Positions 17,850 through 26,783 of a stretch of DNA of 64,000 nucleotides are shown piece after piece. A program made the position numbers and the translations under genes. The stretch is from Ignavibacteriota bacterium (lineage in GTDB: Bacteria > Bacteroidota > Ignavibacteria > UBA10030 > SZUA-254): the NCBI GenBank assembly GCA_025358305.1, contig JANYJZ010000008.1, forward strand, positions 1-64,000, read 5' to 3'. Position 1 is the stretch's first letter. The number at the start of each line of letters is the position of its first letter. The notes beneath the pieces were generated by a model. That model was not told where the DNA came from. It searched no databases and worked only from the letters and a program-made list of their open reading frames with translations.

Positions 17850-20800
17850 TTAATTCGTGACGGCGGCGGAGCGGAGTCTCGCTTCGTCGTTGAACCGGAC
17901 GGTGACGATCTTGGAAATGCCCTCTTCTTCCATCGTGATGCCGTACATCGCGCTCGCCGCTTCCATCGTCCGCTTGTTATGCGTGACGACGATAAACTGG
18001 GTGTTCGTGGAGAACTTCTTCAGGATCCGCGTGAACCGATCAACGTTGGAATCGTCCAAGGGAGCGTCGACCTCGTCAAGGATGCAGAACGGGCTCGGCT
18101 TGACGAGATAGATGGCGAACAGGAGCGCGATCGCCGTGAGCGTCTTCTCTCCGCCGGAGAGCAGGTCGATGGACGTCGGGCGCTTGCCGCGCGGCTTCGC
18201 GATGATCTCGATCTTCGCCTCGAGCGGGTCGACATCCTCCTCGAGCTTCAGGTCGCATTCGTCCCCTTCCAGGAAGAGCTCCTTGAAGATCGTGATGAAG
18301 TTCTCGCGGATCTTCGCGAACGTCTCGGAGAAGATGCGCTGGGCGGTGTTGTTGATCTCATCGATGGTCGACAGGAGGGTCTTCTCGGCCTCGATGAGGT
18401 CGTCCCGCTGCTGCGTCAAGAACGTCAATCGTTCGCTTTCGGTCGTGAACTCGTCGAAGGCGGCGAAGTTGATGGCCCCAAGGATGCGGATCCGGTCCTT
18501 GAGGTTCTTCACCTCCTCGCGCAGGTGGGCGAAATCGACGAACTCGTCGTCGGGGTACGCCTTGAGTTCGAGGTCGAGGTCGAACTCCTCCTTCGCGCGC
18601 AATTTGACATGCTCGATGTTCGAACGGAGCTCGGAGATCTTCATCTCGAGGTCGTGCGCGGCGGCGGTCGAGTCGTCGTGGAGCCGCCGTTCGTCCTTGA
18701 TCTTCAGTTCGCGCGCATGGAGATCGTTCCGCTTCGTGCCGTAGCGCTCATCGACGGCCTGCTTCTCCTCTTCAAGGACCCGCAAGCCCTCCCTGAGCAC
18801 CTCGAGCTCGCTCGCGTGCGCCTCGACGTCCGCCGTGAGGACCCTGGACTCCTCCCCGGCGCGCGCGATCTCGGTGTCGCGGCGGATGAGGGTCACCCGG
18901 ATGTCGTCCATGCGCGCGTCCGCGCGCTCGATGTCGCGGTCGATGTTCCTCAGGTCGCTCTGGAGCGTCACGACCTTGATCTCAAACTCGTTCACCGCTT
19001 TCGTCTTCTCGTTCCACCGGAGTTCGAGCGTCTCGAACTCCCGTCCGGCGGTCTGCGCGACCGATTCCCGGTCCGTCTTCTGGTGCTGGAGGTCGGTGAG
19101 TTCCGACCCCATGGCTTCGTGCTGGCCCTGGAGCTGGACGATCTCGGTCTTGAGGAGCGAGATCTCGCCGGCGTTGCGCTCCACGCCGTCGCTCGCCCGC
19201 TTCTTCTCGAACTCGAGCTGCGCGATGCGCATCTCGATGGCCGTCATTTCCTTCTCGATCGCCTTCACCCGGTCGGTGAAGGGCTTCATCTCCATCTGTT
19301 CGTACCGCTCGGTCGAAGCGGCGAGCTCCGCCTCGGCGGCTCGGAGCGAGAGTTCCGCTGCTTCCACGTCGCGCTGGAGTTCGGCGATCATGGCGGTCTT
19401 CCCGATGCTGCCACCCTCGTCAAGGCGGCGGCTGCCGCCGCGGAACAGCCCCGTGCTGCCGACGATGTGGCCGTCGAGCGTGATGCAGCGGACGCCGGTC
19501 ACCTTCCGAAAGACATCCTCGGCGACGCCGAGGGTCTCCACGAGGATCACGTCGTCGAGGAGAAAGTTCATGAGAGGCCGCAGCCGCTCTTCGCAGTCGA
19601 TGACGTCGGTGGCCCAGACGTAGGGGATATTGAGCTTCTTCCTCCCCCTGCGCCGCACGACGGGGATCCATTCGAGACTCACGATGGAGGCTTTCCCCGA
19701 ATCGCTCTTGCGCAGCTCGTCGACCGCGGCGTAGCCGTCCTGGATCGTGTCGACGACAAGGTAGTGCGCCGCCTCGCCCAAGGCCGCTTCGATCGCCACG
19801 CGGTACTTCTCCTGGGCGTGGACGCTGTCGGCGATCGCGACGATCTTCTTCTGTTTCCACGTCGCATGTCCCAAGAGGTGCTTCGCGCCGTCCGAGTACC
19901 CTTCGTTGCTTTCGAGCATCTTGCGTATAAAATCGATCTTCGACATCTTTCGTTCGATGTCGTTCTTCACTTCGAGGACCTTCTTCTGGAGGCCGTCGAC
20001 CCCGCCCTTGAGCGTCTTTTTCGACTTCTCGCGGTCGTAGAGTTCCATCTCCGCCTCGACGAACTGCCGCCGAAGCTCCTTGTCCTTCGCCGTGAGATCG
20101 GCGACGAGGCTCTCATTCGTCCTGATGTCCGAGTGGTAGAGGTTCGCGTCCTCCTGGGAGCGGTCGATGCGTCCGGTGAGGTTGTCCATCCGGGCCTTGA
20201 TCCGCTCCTGCTCGCCCCGTTTCTGCACGAGGGCGTGCGCGAGCGCGAGGATGGCGTCCTTGAGGGACACCACGTCCGCCTTCTTCGCGTCGAGAGTCCG
20301 GCCGAGCTCTTCGTACTCCGCCTTCATCGAGGCGAACATCTGCGCGGAGCGGTCGTATTCCCCCTGGAGGTGCCCCCGGCGCGCGCCGTGGGCGATCTTC
20401 TCGTTTGCGATCGTCTCTTGCTGCGCCTGAAGATCGGTCTTCTCTCCTTCGTAGCGCCCGATGTTCTCCGCCAGGGCGCTCAGGCGTTCGCTTGCCACCA
20501 AGACCTTCTCTTCCACGCGGTGGATGCTCGCGAGTTCCGCCGACACGGTCTGCTGCGCCTGGCGAAGCTGCGTCTCGGTCTCGGCGAGCCCGGAGCGCAA
20601 GAGGTCGATCTGGTCCTCCTGGGCTCTGAGGGACGCGTCGATGGTGCTCTTGTCGGTACGGGCGAGCGTGAAGCGCTCCTCGATCGGCTTCAATTTGGCG
20701 TGGAGGTAAGCGTACTCGCGCTCCTGCAGGTCGATCTCGAGGGCCTTGAGGCGCGCGCTGACCTCGTTGTACTGCTCCGCCTTCTTCGCCTGGCGTTCGA

Positions 20801-21413
20801 GGGAGCTCACCGTCTTCTGGACCTCTTTGACGATGTCGTTGACGCGCGACAAATCGACCTGGACGCTCTCGAGCTTGCGCATGGCCGCCTTCCGGCGGTG
20901 CTTGTACTTCGTGACGCCGGCCGCTTCTTCGAAAAGCTTACGGCGTTCGTCTGTCTTGTCCGAGAGGATGGTCTCGACCATCTTCAGTTCGATGACGGAG
21001 TAGGCGTCGCTTCCCATGCCCGTGTCCATGAACAGGTCGAGGATGTCCTTCAGGCGGCAGGGGACCTTGTTGAGAAGGTATTCGCTCTCCCCTGACCGGA
21101 AAACGCGCCGGGTGATCGTCACCTCGGAATACTCCGTCGGGAGGATGCCTTTCGTGTTCTCGATCGAGAGGGAGACCTCGGCGAGGCCCAAGGGCTTCCG
21201 GTTCTTCGTCCCGTTGAAAATGACGTCCTCCATCTTGTCGCTCCGGAGCGTGCTGTAGCGCTGCTCGCCGAGGGCCCATCGGATCGCGTCGACGATGTTC
21301 GTCTTGCCGCAACCGTTCGGGCCGACGATGGCCGTCACGCCGGTGTCAAAGTTGACGTTGATCCGCTGCGCGAACGACTTGAAGCCGATGATCTCTATTT
21401 TCGAGAGATACAT
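17850..21413 (-). CDS. smc: Chromosome segregation protein SMC
   Basis: 1187 residues, full length for bacterial SMC. Walker A is GPNGCGKT at residues 31-38. Long coiled coils flank a hinge at about 505-665 (GYSDGAKHLLG to GSTGLFRGGS). The C-terminal head carries the signature LLSGGEKTLTAIALLFA and Walker B CILDEVDAPLDD. SMC dimers with ScpA and ScpB organise and help separate sister chromosomes; scpA and scpB are not in the window. The ATG lies only three bases after the stop of the GH2-like gene, so its translation probably depends on that gene. Confidence 0.98.
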   Translation of the reverse strand: MYLSKIEIIGFKSFAQRINVNFDTGVTAIVGPNGCGKTNIVDAIRWALGEQRYSTLRSDKMEDVIFNGTKNRKPLGLAEVSLSIENTKGILPTEYSEVTITRRVFRSGESEYLLNKVPCRLKDILDLFMDTGMGSDAYSVIELKMVETILSDKTDERRKLFEEAAGVTKYKHRRKAAMRKLESVQVDLSRVNDIVKEVQKTVSSLERQAKKAEQYNEVSARLKALEIDLQEREYAYLHAKLKPIEERFTLARTDKSTIDASLRAQEDQIDLLRSGLAETETQLRQAQQTVSAELASIHRVEEKVLVASERLSALAENIGRYEGEKTDLQAQQETIANEKIAHGARRGHLQGEYDRSAQMFASMKAEYEELGRTLDAKKADVVSLKDAILALAHALVQKRGEQERIKARMDNLTGRIDRSQEDANLYHSDIRTNESLVADLTAKDKELRRQFVEAEMELYDREKSKKTLKGGVDGLQKKVLEVKNDIERKMSKIDFIRKMLESNEGYSDGAKHLLGHATWKQKKIVAIADSVHAQEKYRVAIEAALGEAAHYLVVDTIQDGYAAVDELRKSDSGKASIVSLEWIPVVRRRGRKKLNIPYVWATDVIDCEERLRPLMNFLLDDVILVETLGVAEDVFRKVTGVRCITLDGHIVGSTGLFRGGSRRLDEGGSIGKTAMIAELQRDVEAAELSLRAAEAELAASTERYEQMEMKPFTDRVKAIEKEMTAIEMRIAQLEFEKKRASDGVERNAGEISLLKTEIVQLQGQHEAMGSELTDLQHQKTDRESVAQTAGREFETLELRWNEKTKAVNEFEIKVVTLQSDLRNIDRDIERADARMDDIRVTLIRRDTEIARAGEESRVLTADVEAHASELEVLREGLRVLEEEKQAVDERYGTKRNDLHARELKIKDERRLHDDSTAAAHDLEMKISELRSNIEHVKLRAKEEFDLDLELKAYPDDEFVDFAHLREEVKNLKDRIRILGAINFAAFDEFTTESERLTFLTQQRDDLIEAEKTLLSTIDEINNTAQRIFSETFAKIRENFITIFKELFLEGDECDLKLEEDVDPLEAKIEIIAKPRGKRPTSIDLLSGGEKTLTAIALLFAIYLVKPSPFCILDEVDAPLDDSNVDRFTRILKKFSTNTQFIVVTHNKRTMEAASAMYGITMEEEGISKIVTVRFNDEARLRSAAVTN

Positions 21414-21416
21414 TCT

Positions 21417-24002
21417 TTACGCCGGGTTCTTCATGGAATGGAGGAGGTACTTGACGTAGACAGAGGTCGAGCGCGTATAGTCGACATAGCCGTAGAGCGC
21501 GGCCGCCGACAACACGATGATGAGGATGCCCGCGATGTACACCTTGAACGGATAGACGTCATAGATGATGGAGATCCCCTTGAACAGCCGGATGATCACC
21601 CACACCGTCACGACGCCGATGAGGATGAACGTCGGCATCGTGTAGACCTCGGCCTCCATGAGCCGGTAGAGGATCATGGCGACGGGGATAAAGATGATGT
21701 ACGGGAGCATCGACCAGACCGTGATGGAGAACGCGTGGTAGAAATAGACATGCGTCCGGACGAGCATCGAGAAGATCCGCACGAGAATGCTCAACAGGAG
21801 GATCTTCACCAGGATGATCCCCGACACGACGAGGATGAACCGGGACGGGCTCCAGATGAGGAAGATAAGGTACTCCTTCACGCCATCGGACACGATATGG
21901 GACAGCATGTTGTCGAGGAGGACGCTGTCGCGGTAATGCGACAGGATGCTCGACAGAAGCGTCGCCCAGGTCACCGAGACGATGACCGCAAGGAAGATCG
22001 AGTGGCCGTACGTGAGGATCCGCTGGTCGCGCACGTCGGCGAAGAAATTGTACGTCCTGACGAGCGACCGGTTGACGCAGTCCCGGAACCGGCGGTTGCC
22101 GTTGTAGAAGAACGCGAACGAGATCAGCACGATGAGCCCCGCGATGACGTACATGACCGGCGTGCTCGAGGAATAGTTCCCGACAGGGAGCGCCTGGACC
22201 TTTTCCCCGTTGAACATCGCTCGGGCGACGTCGAACGCGGTGCGCTTCTCCCGGTCCTGGCTGACGAGGCCCATGGCCTGGAGGTACGGATCGCCGGAGT
22301 GCGTCGAGAGCGTCGGGCGGTCGGTGCGCCAGTCGTTGAACGACCAGAGGACGCTTCCGCCGAGCTTCGCTTCCTTCGCCGCCTCGTAGATCTGCAGGAG
22401 GTAGCGCGCTTGGGCTTCCAACGAGAGAGGATCGCTGTAGCCGTTCTTGTTCCCCGGCTCCACTTCCTGGCCGAACCTGGAGAGGATGAGCGGCTTTCCG
22501 GCCGAGCCGGCCTTCCAGTTCTTCAAGGACTCGCGCAGGGCCCGGACGTCGGTCTGGTACGTGTTCACCGCGATGAGGTCCACGTAGGCGAGGCACGGGT
22601 CGTCGGGCGTGCGCGTCGCGTAGTACACGGGGCGGTGGTCGAGCGACTGCACGGTGTTCCGCATGCCGTTGACAAAATCACACATCGCCGGGACGCTGGT
22701 CTCGAACTCGCTCCCGATGCCCCAGGCGAGTATCGAGGCATGATGGCGGTCGCGCAAGACCATTTCCTTGAGATAGGTCGAGGCGAGGTCCTGGTAGTAG
22801 TCCTCGGCGAGGATTGTCGCCGGGACGTCCTCCAGGGGGATCTCTTCCATGACGAAGAGGCCGTAGCGGTCGCAGAGGTTCAGCATGTACGGGTGCGGCG
22901 GGTAGAGGAACCGGACGAGGTTCGCGCCGAGCGTCTTAATGGTCGCGACGTCCCGTTCGAGCGTCTCGTACGTCAGCGCCGAGCCGGTGAGCGCATGGTC
23001 CTCCTGCCAGAGCACGCCCTTCAAGGGGGTCGCCGTCCCGTTGACGAAGAGGCGGCCGTCCTTCCACTGGAGGTCGCGGAACCCGTAGTCGAGCGCGAAC
23101 TCGTCGAGGATGGTCACTTCCTTGTTGACGAGCCGGACGATCTGGCACTTCAGGACGTAGAGATCGGGCGTCTCCGGCGACCAGACCTTCGCGCCCGGGA
23201 TGACGAGCTCCGCATGGACTTGGACCGACTTGTTCATCTGCGGCGTGAGCGGGGAGATCCCGCTCCTGCCGACGATCTCGCCGGAGAGCTTGTCGTACGC
23301 CTCGACCTGGTACCCGAGGAGCGAGCCCTGTTCGGGCACGATACCGGATGCCGCATCCACGATCATGGACCGAACCTGCACCTTTGCGGTCTTCGTATCG
23401 GTCTTCATCTCGAAGGTGACGCTTGAGGAGATCTCCGTCTCGTCGACGTAGAGCTTCGGCGTGGCGAGGATGTAGATGTCGCGGAAGATCCCGCCGTACG
23501 TCCTCCAGCCCCCCACCGGTTGGCGCAAGGGGAGCGTCGTCTTCGGCGTCAGCTCGTTGTCCACCATGACCTTGATGGCGTTCTCCGTCCCGACCTGGAG
23601 CGTGTTCGCCGGGATCTGGACGACGAACGAGGAGTACCCGCCGGAATGCCTGCCGACGAAGTTTCCGTTGATCGTGATCTCGCTCTGGTAGTTGATGCCG
23701 TAGACGACAAGGGAGAACGTGTACTTGTCGAGCATCTCCGGCTTGATGTCGAACGTCCGGAGGAACGTCACCTTTCCGGTGAAGTCGTACGCGCTCGGGA
23801 CGGCGACCGCGGCCCACTGCTTGCCGTCGCGGGAATAGCGCCAGGGTCCTGCGAGGTCGATCTTCATGCGCGACGGAGAATCGGCGAACATACCGACGTC
23901 CGACCCGGTGCGGGTCGGCTTTCCGTTCTCAAAAAATACCGGATGCGAGAGGGGAGTCTGGGTGGATCCTGGGAGGACGAAGAGCACAGAGAGCACTGCC
24001 AA
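21417..24002 (-). CDS. Membrane-anchored GH2-like protein with altered active site and Yip1-like tail
   Basis: About 861 residues from TTG 24002. Residues about 40-330 are GH2 sugar-binding and immunoglobulin-like domains (WRYSRDGKQW, QPVGGWRTYGGIFRDIYI), and about 330-610 the (beta/alpha)8 part. In the acid/base motif the usual Asn-Glu reads S431-E432 (WGIGSEFE), and the nucleophile Glu is replaced by R509 (KPLILSRFGQE). Loss of the nucleophile argues for a non-catalytic protein. From about 635 onward six or seven hydrophobic segments follow, the middle part recalling Yip1-type domains. The protein should face the periplasm and anchor in a membrane. The N-terminus is unclear: the frame continues to a non-standard ATT at 24044, which would give a far better signal peptide (KTPDYTSAKR then a hydrophobic core). 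It is the first gene of the smc run. Confidence 0.82.
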   Translation of the reverse strand: MAVLSVLFVLPGSTQTPLSHPVFFENGKPTRTGSDVGMFADSPSRMKIDLAGPWRYSRDGKQWAAVAVPSAYDFTGKVTFLRTFDIKPEMLDKYTFSLVVYGINYQSEITINGNFVGRHSGGYSSFVVQIPANTLQVGTENAIKVMVDNELTPKTTLPLRQPVGGWRTYGGIFRDIYILATPKLYVDETEISSSVTFEMKTDTKTAKVQVRSMIVDAASGIVPEQGSLLGYQVEAYDKLSGEIVGRSGISPLTPQMNKSVQVHAELVIPGAKVWSPETPDLYVLKCQIVRLVNKEVTILDEFALDYGFRDLQWKDGRLFVNGTATPLKGVLWQEDHALTGSALTYETLERDVATIKTLGANLVRFLYPPHPYMLNLCDRYGLFVMEEIPLEDVPATILAEDYYQDLASTYLKEMVLRDRHHASILAWGIGSEFETSVPAMCDFVNGMRNTVQSLDHRPVYYATRTPDDPCLAYVDLIAVNTYQTDVRALRESLKNWKAGSAGKPLILSRFGQEVEPGNKNGYSDPLSLEAQARYLLQIYEAAKEAKLGGSVLWSFNDWRTDRPTLSTHSGDPYLQAMGLVSQDREKRTAFDVARAMFNGEKVQALPVGNYSSSTPVMYVIAGLIVLISFAFFYNGNRRFRDCVNRSLVRTYNFFADVRDQRILTYGHSIFLAVIVSVTWATLLSSILSHYRDSVLLDNMLSHIVSDGVKEYLIFLIWSPSRFILVVSGIILVKILLLSILVRIFSMLVRTHVYFYHAFSITVWSMLPYIIFIPVAMILYRLMEAEVYTMPTFILIGVVTVWVIIRLFKGISIIYDVYPFKVYIAGILIIVLSAAALYGYVDYTRSTSVYVKYLLHSMKNPA

Positions 24003-24124
24003 GGCGAGCAGGCGCTTCGCGGAGGTGTAATCTGGAGTCTTAATGTCTATTGGCCTGTTAAGTATGAGTGACTCAGCGACTCAAAGAACGGTCAAATCAG
24101 CGAAAAATACGCGAAATGGGGTGA

Positions 24125-24209
24125 CCGCCTCAATATAATAAAAAAGGGAGGCGAAAGCAATGAAAATGTGTAGTTTTTAGGGCTTTCGCTGACAAAACCC
24201 TTGAGGCGG
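24125..24209 (-). repeat. Nested inverted repeats, possible terminator of the ECF cassette
   Basis: Outer arms CCGCCTCAA (24125-24133) and TTGAGGCGG (24201-24209) are exact complements. Inner arms GCGAAAGC (24151-24158) and GCTTTCGC (24182-24189) are also exact. On the minus strand the inner stem is followed after five bases by six Ts, so it may end transcription of the 24368-26750 cassette, although the 23-base loop is long. Confidence 0.5.
24132..24160 (-). promoter_or_regulatory. Candidate promoter of the 12-gene smc/lpx/ppdK run
   Basis: Minus strand TTGCTT (24160-24155), 17-base spacer, TATATT (24137-24132). It overlaps the inner inverted repeat. The predicted transcript would begin near 24125, about 80 bases before the ATT and 120 before the TTG of the GH2-like gene. 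Confidence 0.45.
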
Positions 24210-24253
24210 GAGTCGCAGGGTGCAACAAGCGGGGGGAGAGAGACGTTCGGCGT

Positions 24254-24278
24254 CCCTCCCCCCCTCACCCCCCCCCCC
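24254..24278 (-). repeat. G-tract region, possible G-quadruplex
   Basis: On the minus strand runs of 11, 7 and 3 Gs follow each other with 1-3 base gaps (C-runs at 24268-24278, 24258-24264, 24254-24256 on the plus strand). The runs can supply four G-blocks. The tract lies between two operons. Confidence 0.45.
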
Positions 24279-24367
24279 GACGCCTCTGGTCAAGCGGCGG
24301 ATGCTGCGATCTTCATTGTGGCTCTCGTAGGGTCATGCATCGAGAGAGAGCTTCCCCACTGTCGTGA

Positions 24368-25417
24368 TCAGCGTCGACGACGCAGCCCCGGACGCGCTCC
24401 GACGAGCGCCAACAAGAGAAGAGCCAGGCCTGTCACAACGAACGCCCAGACATTATGTATCCGTGAAGATGCCCGCATGACATAGGTGCCGACATGGACC
24501 TGATCGGGGGAAAATTTCCACGAAGCGGTACTCCCTTCCACGACATCGCTGTTCGTGTTAAGGAGCAATCCGGGCAATTGGACGGCATAGGCCCATCTGT
24601 CAGGAAGCTTCATGGCTTCCTCCTTTCGTTCGATCTCTTCCAGCGCCGCCGCCGCAGCGGGCTCGAGCCCGAGCACCGCATCGGAACCGAGCACATCCGC
24701 GAACAACCGTAGGAGATCGTGTGCCGACTGGATACCGGTGCCAGAGGGTCGTTTCCCTGATCCAGCGACCGCGTGATTCAACGAGTCCGTCAGGACGAGA
24801 GTGCCGAAGCACTCGTCGCGCTTCTCGAGCAGCAGCTTTTCGGAAAGCGCTGGGTCGGCCCGTCGGCGCGCTTCTGCAACGAGTCGTCCGTAGACGAACT
24901 CGAACTGGGTCCGGAGATACCAGCGTTGCGCTTTGTCTTTGAGCGTCTCATCCTCGGCATCGCGCTGGAATCGCTCGATCTCCTCGCTCGTCAGATAGCG
25001 GGACACCGGGACGTCCGGAAAAGGATTGCGGTACGTGTAGGATTCCTCGTAGTCGAAATACGTGAAGAACCAGGCAAACCGCCGTTCAAGGGAGACTGAC
25101 AGGCCCATCACGCCACTGTCGGGGCTCGCGGAACGCTCACGCTCCAGTTCTTCCGGGGTTCGAAAGGCCTTGCGGGCGACAAATTCGTACTTTGCGTCTT
25201 TTTCGACAAGTTCCTTCCACTCAACCGACCAGGTCGAATCGGTTGGCGCCGGGAACAACTTCTCCGGAACATGTCGCGTCGGAAGTTTTGCCGAAATCGT
25301 CCGCACGCTCGACCCGTCCGGAGCGACCGTCGTCCGGACCACTTCATCGAGACACCCGGAGAATGAAAGGAACATCGGTATCAACAGGAGGGTCAGCATC
25401 GCCTTGGTTGTCGTCAT
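24368..25417 (-). CDS. Lipoprotein with C-terminal membrane anchor, third gene of an ECF sigma cassette
   Basis: 349 residues. An N-terminal lipobox LSFSGC puts the acylated Cys at residue 22, and VWAFVVTGLALLLLALVGA near the C-terminus is a membrane helix followed by RPGLRRRR. The protein would thus be held at both ends, with a hydrophilic middle rich in charged residues on the outer face of the inner membrane. No catalytic motif is apparent, and I do not recognise the family. The ATG overlaps the anti-sigma stop (ATGA, 25414-25417), so it is made with the anti-sigma factor. Likely roles, by position only, are sensing or modulating release of the sigma factor, or being its target. Confidence 0.85.
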   Translation of the reverse strand: MTTTKAMLTLLLIPMFLSFSGCLDEVVRTTVAPDGSSVRTISAKLPTRHVPEKLFPAPTDSTWSVEWKELVEKDAKYEFVARKAFRTPEELERERSASPDSGVMGLSVSLERRFAWFFTYFDYEESYTYRNPFPDVPVSRYLTSEEIERFQRDAEDETLKDKAQRWYLRTQFEFVYGRLVAEARRRADPALSEKLLLEKRDECFGTLVLTDSLNHAVAGSGKRPSGTGIQSAHDLLRLFADVLGSDAVLGLEPAAAAALEEIERKEEAMKLPDRWAYAVQLPGLLLNTNSDVVEGSTASWKFSPDQVHVGTYVMRASSRIHNVWAFVVTGLALLLLALVGARPGLRRRR

Positions 25418-26160
25418 TGTCGTATCTCCCCTTCACGGATCATGCGTTCGAGCTCGTTGATCAATGATTTGCCTTCGGTCGCGAGTATGGTCCGCTCTCG
25501 CTCATCGATGCCGTCATCCGGATTGACGGTCGAGAGGTTCGGATAGCGGCGAGAGAGTTCTTCAAACAGCCCGCGGCGATGCCCGAACAGGTCGCCCAGT
25601 CCCAAGCCGTACGCCGCGAGGAGATCGCCCCCCGGAGCCGCGCTTGCGATCCGGGGAGGAGTCCAGGGCATCCTTACGGACTGATCCCCGATGAAAAGGA
25701 GGGATCGGGCACCCATTGGCGGCAGGAACGTCGGGCCCGACGGACGTTGCGCGCCGCGTTCCCGAAGCCGCGCGTCTAGCTCGGAGAGCTGCGCAGCGTC
25801 GCGGGACTGTTGGACAAGGAAGAGCACCGCCAGCACGACCACTGCGAAGGAGAGCCCGGGTCGCAGCCATCGCACCAGCAGCTCAAGAGACGGCATGCGG
25901 GAAGGTGCCCGGTATCCGTTTTCCCGTTCGAGCTCGATCCGGCGTATCGTCTCTTTCGCCGTTCCGGCATCGATCGAAAACGCCGGCACGCGCTCCCTCG
26001 CCGGGCGCAATGCGGCCTCCATCGCAAGAAGCTCCCCCTGTAGCTCCCTGCACCGGGAACACGAAGCGAGATGTTCAAGGAGTCTGCTGCGTTCCTCCGG
26101 GGTCAATTCGCCTTCGCGGTAGAGATACACCAGCATTTCGACTGACGCACAGTTCTTCAT
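25414..26160 (-). CDS. Anti-sigma factor with zinc-finger-like domain
   Basis: 248 residues from ATG 26160, which overlaps the sigma stop (ATGA, 26157-26160); a longer frame upstream has no family features. The cytoplasmic N-terminus has the zf-HC2 pattern H30-x3-C34-x2-C37 (HLASCSRC). One membrane helix lies at about 92-115 (SFAVVVLAVLFLV). The periplasmic part of about 130 residues contains a Pro/Gly-rich section (PTFLPPMGARSLLF) and ends in an acidic helix. It should bind and hold the neighbouring ECF sigma factor at the inner membrane until a signal arrives. Confidence 0.9.
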   Translation of the reverse strand: MKNCASVEMLVYLYREGELTPEERSRLLEHLASCSRCRELQGELLAMEAALRPARERVPAFSIDAGTAKETIRRIELERENGYRAPSRMPSLELLVRWLRPGLSFAVVVLAVLFLVQQSRDAAQLSELDARLRERGAQRPSGPTFLPPMGARSLLFIGDQSVRMPWTPPRIASAAPGGDLLAAYGLGLGDLFGHRRGLFEELSRRYPNLSTVNPDDGIDERERTILATEGKSLINELERMIREGEIRQ

Positions 26161-26750
26161 GCTTGCCCGCCTTCCTGAAGTGACGCCATGGCAGCGCGGA
26201 TCCGTTTGCGCGCGTAGCACAAGTTCGTCTTCACCGACCCGACCGAGATCCCCGTGAGACCGGCGACCTCCTCACTTGTAAAATCCTCAACATCGCGGAG
26301 ATGGAACACGAGCTTTTCCATGGGAGGGAGCTCCTGCGCTTTCGCAAGGATCTGATCGCACAGATCGGCCCGCTCGGTCTTCTCTTGAAGATCCGACGCG
26401 TCGGCGACTTCGCTGTGCCGGAAGAACGTCGCGCCGTAGCCGAAGATCCTGCCTTTTCGAGACCTTTTCTTGAGTGTATCGTAAGAGAGATGCACGACGA
26501 TGGTGTAGAGCCAGGTGGTAAATTTCACATCCGCGCTATACGCTGCAAGATTTCTCCATACCCTGACAAAGGCTTCCTGAACGACATCGTTCGCATCCTC
26601 CGCGTCGCGGAGCAACCGAACGGCGAGTATGTATGCGTATCGCTGCTGCGAGTCCATGAGCCTTCGAAATGCGGACAGATCACCCTCCAGGCTTTTTCTG
26701 ACGAGCTCTTGCAGTTCGATATTGTGTTGCTCAGATGCTGAGAAAGTCAC
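26157..26750 (-). CDS. ECF-family RNA polymerase sigma factor
   Basis: 197 residues from GTG 26750 with AGGA eight bases upstream. Region 2 includes DANDVVQEAFVRVWRNL and TTWLYTIVVHLSYD; region 4 is near the C-terminus with FTSEEVAGLTGISVGSVKTN and CYARKRIRAAM, the recognition helix. No region 3, as expected for ECF factors. Its own candidate promoter (26784-26807) has AACC and CGTAT blocks spaced as in ECF targets, so it may control itself. The cassette sigma, anti-sigma, lipoprotein is fully coupled by two ATGA overlaps. Confidence 0.95.
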   Translation of the reverse strand: MTFSASEQHNIELQELVRKSLEGDLSAFRRLMDSQQRYAYILAVRLLRDAEDANDVVQEAFVRVWRNLAAYSADVKFTTWLYTIVVHLSYDTLKKRSRKGRIFGYGATFFRHSEVADASDLQEKTERADLCDQILAKAQELPPMEKLVFHLRDVEDFTSEEVAGLTGISVGSVKTNLCYARKRIRAAMASLQEGGQA

Positions 26751-26783
26751 AATGTGTCCTGCCGATGGAGGTCTTTTGAGATG

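Larger units (their letters stand above)
24045..24367. other. 323-bp intergenic region with inverted repeats and homopolymer tract
   Basis: It separates the lipoprotein gene of the sigma-factor cassette from the smc operon. It contains nested inverted repeats (24125-24209), a candidate promoter (24132-24160) and a C-tract (24254-24278). I see no gene. Confidence 0.6.

Noticed and set aside
17979-21095. Plus-strand frame of 1038 codons opposite smc
   Set aside because: Antisense shadow: Leu/Arg/Asp/Val-rich with no motif, and smc on the other strand is complete.
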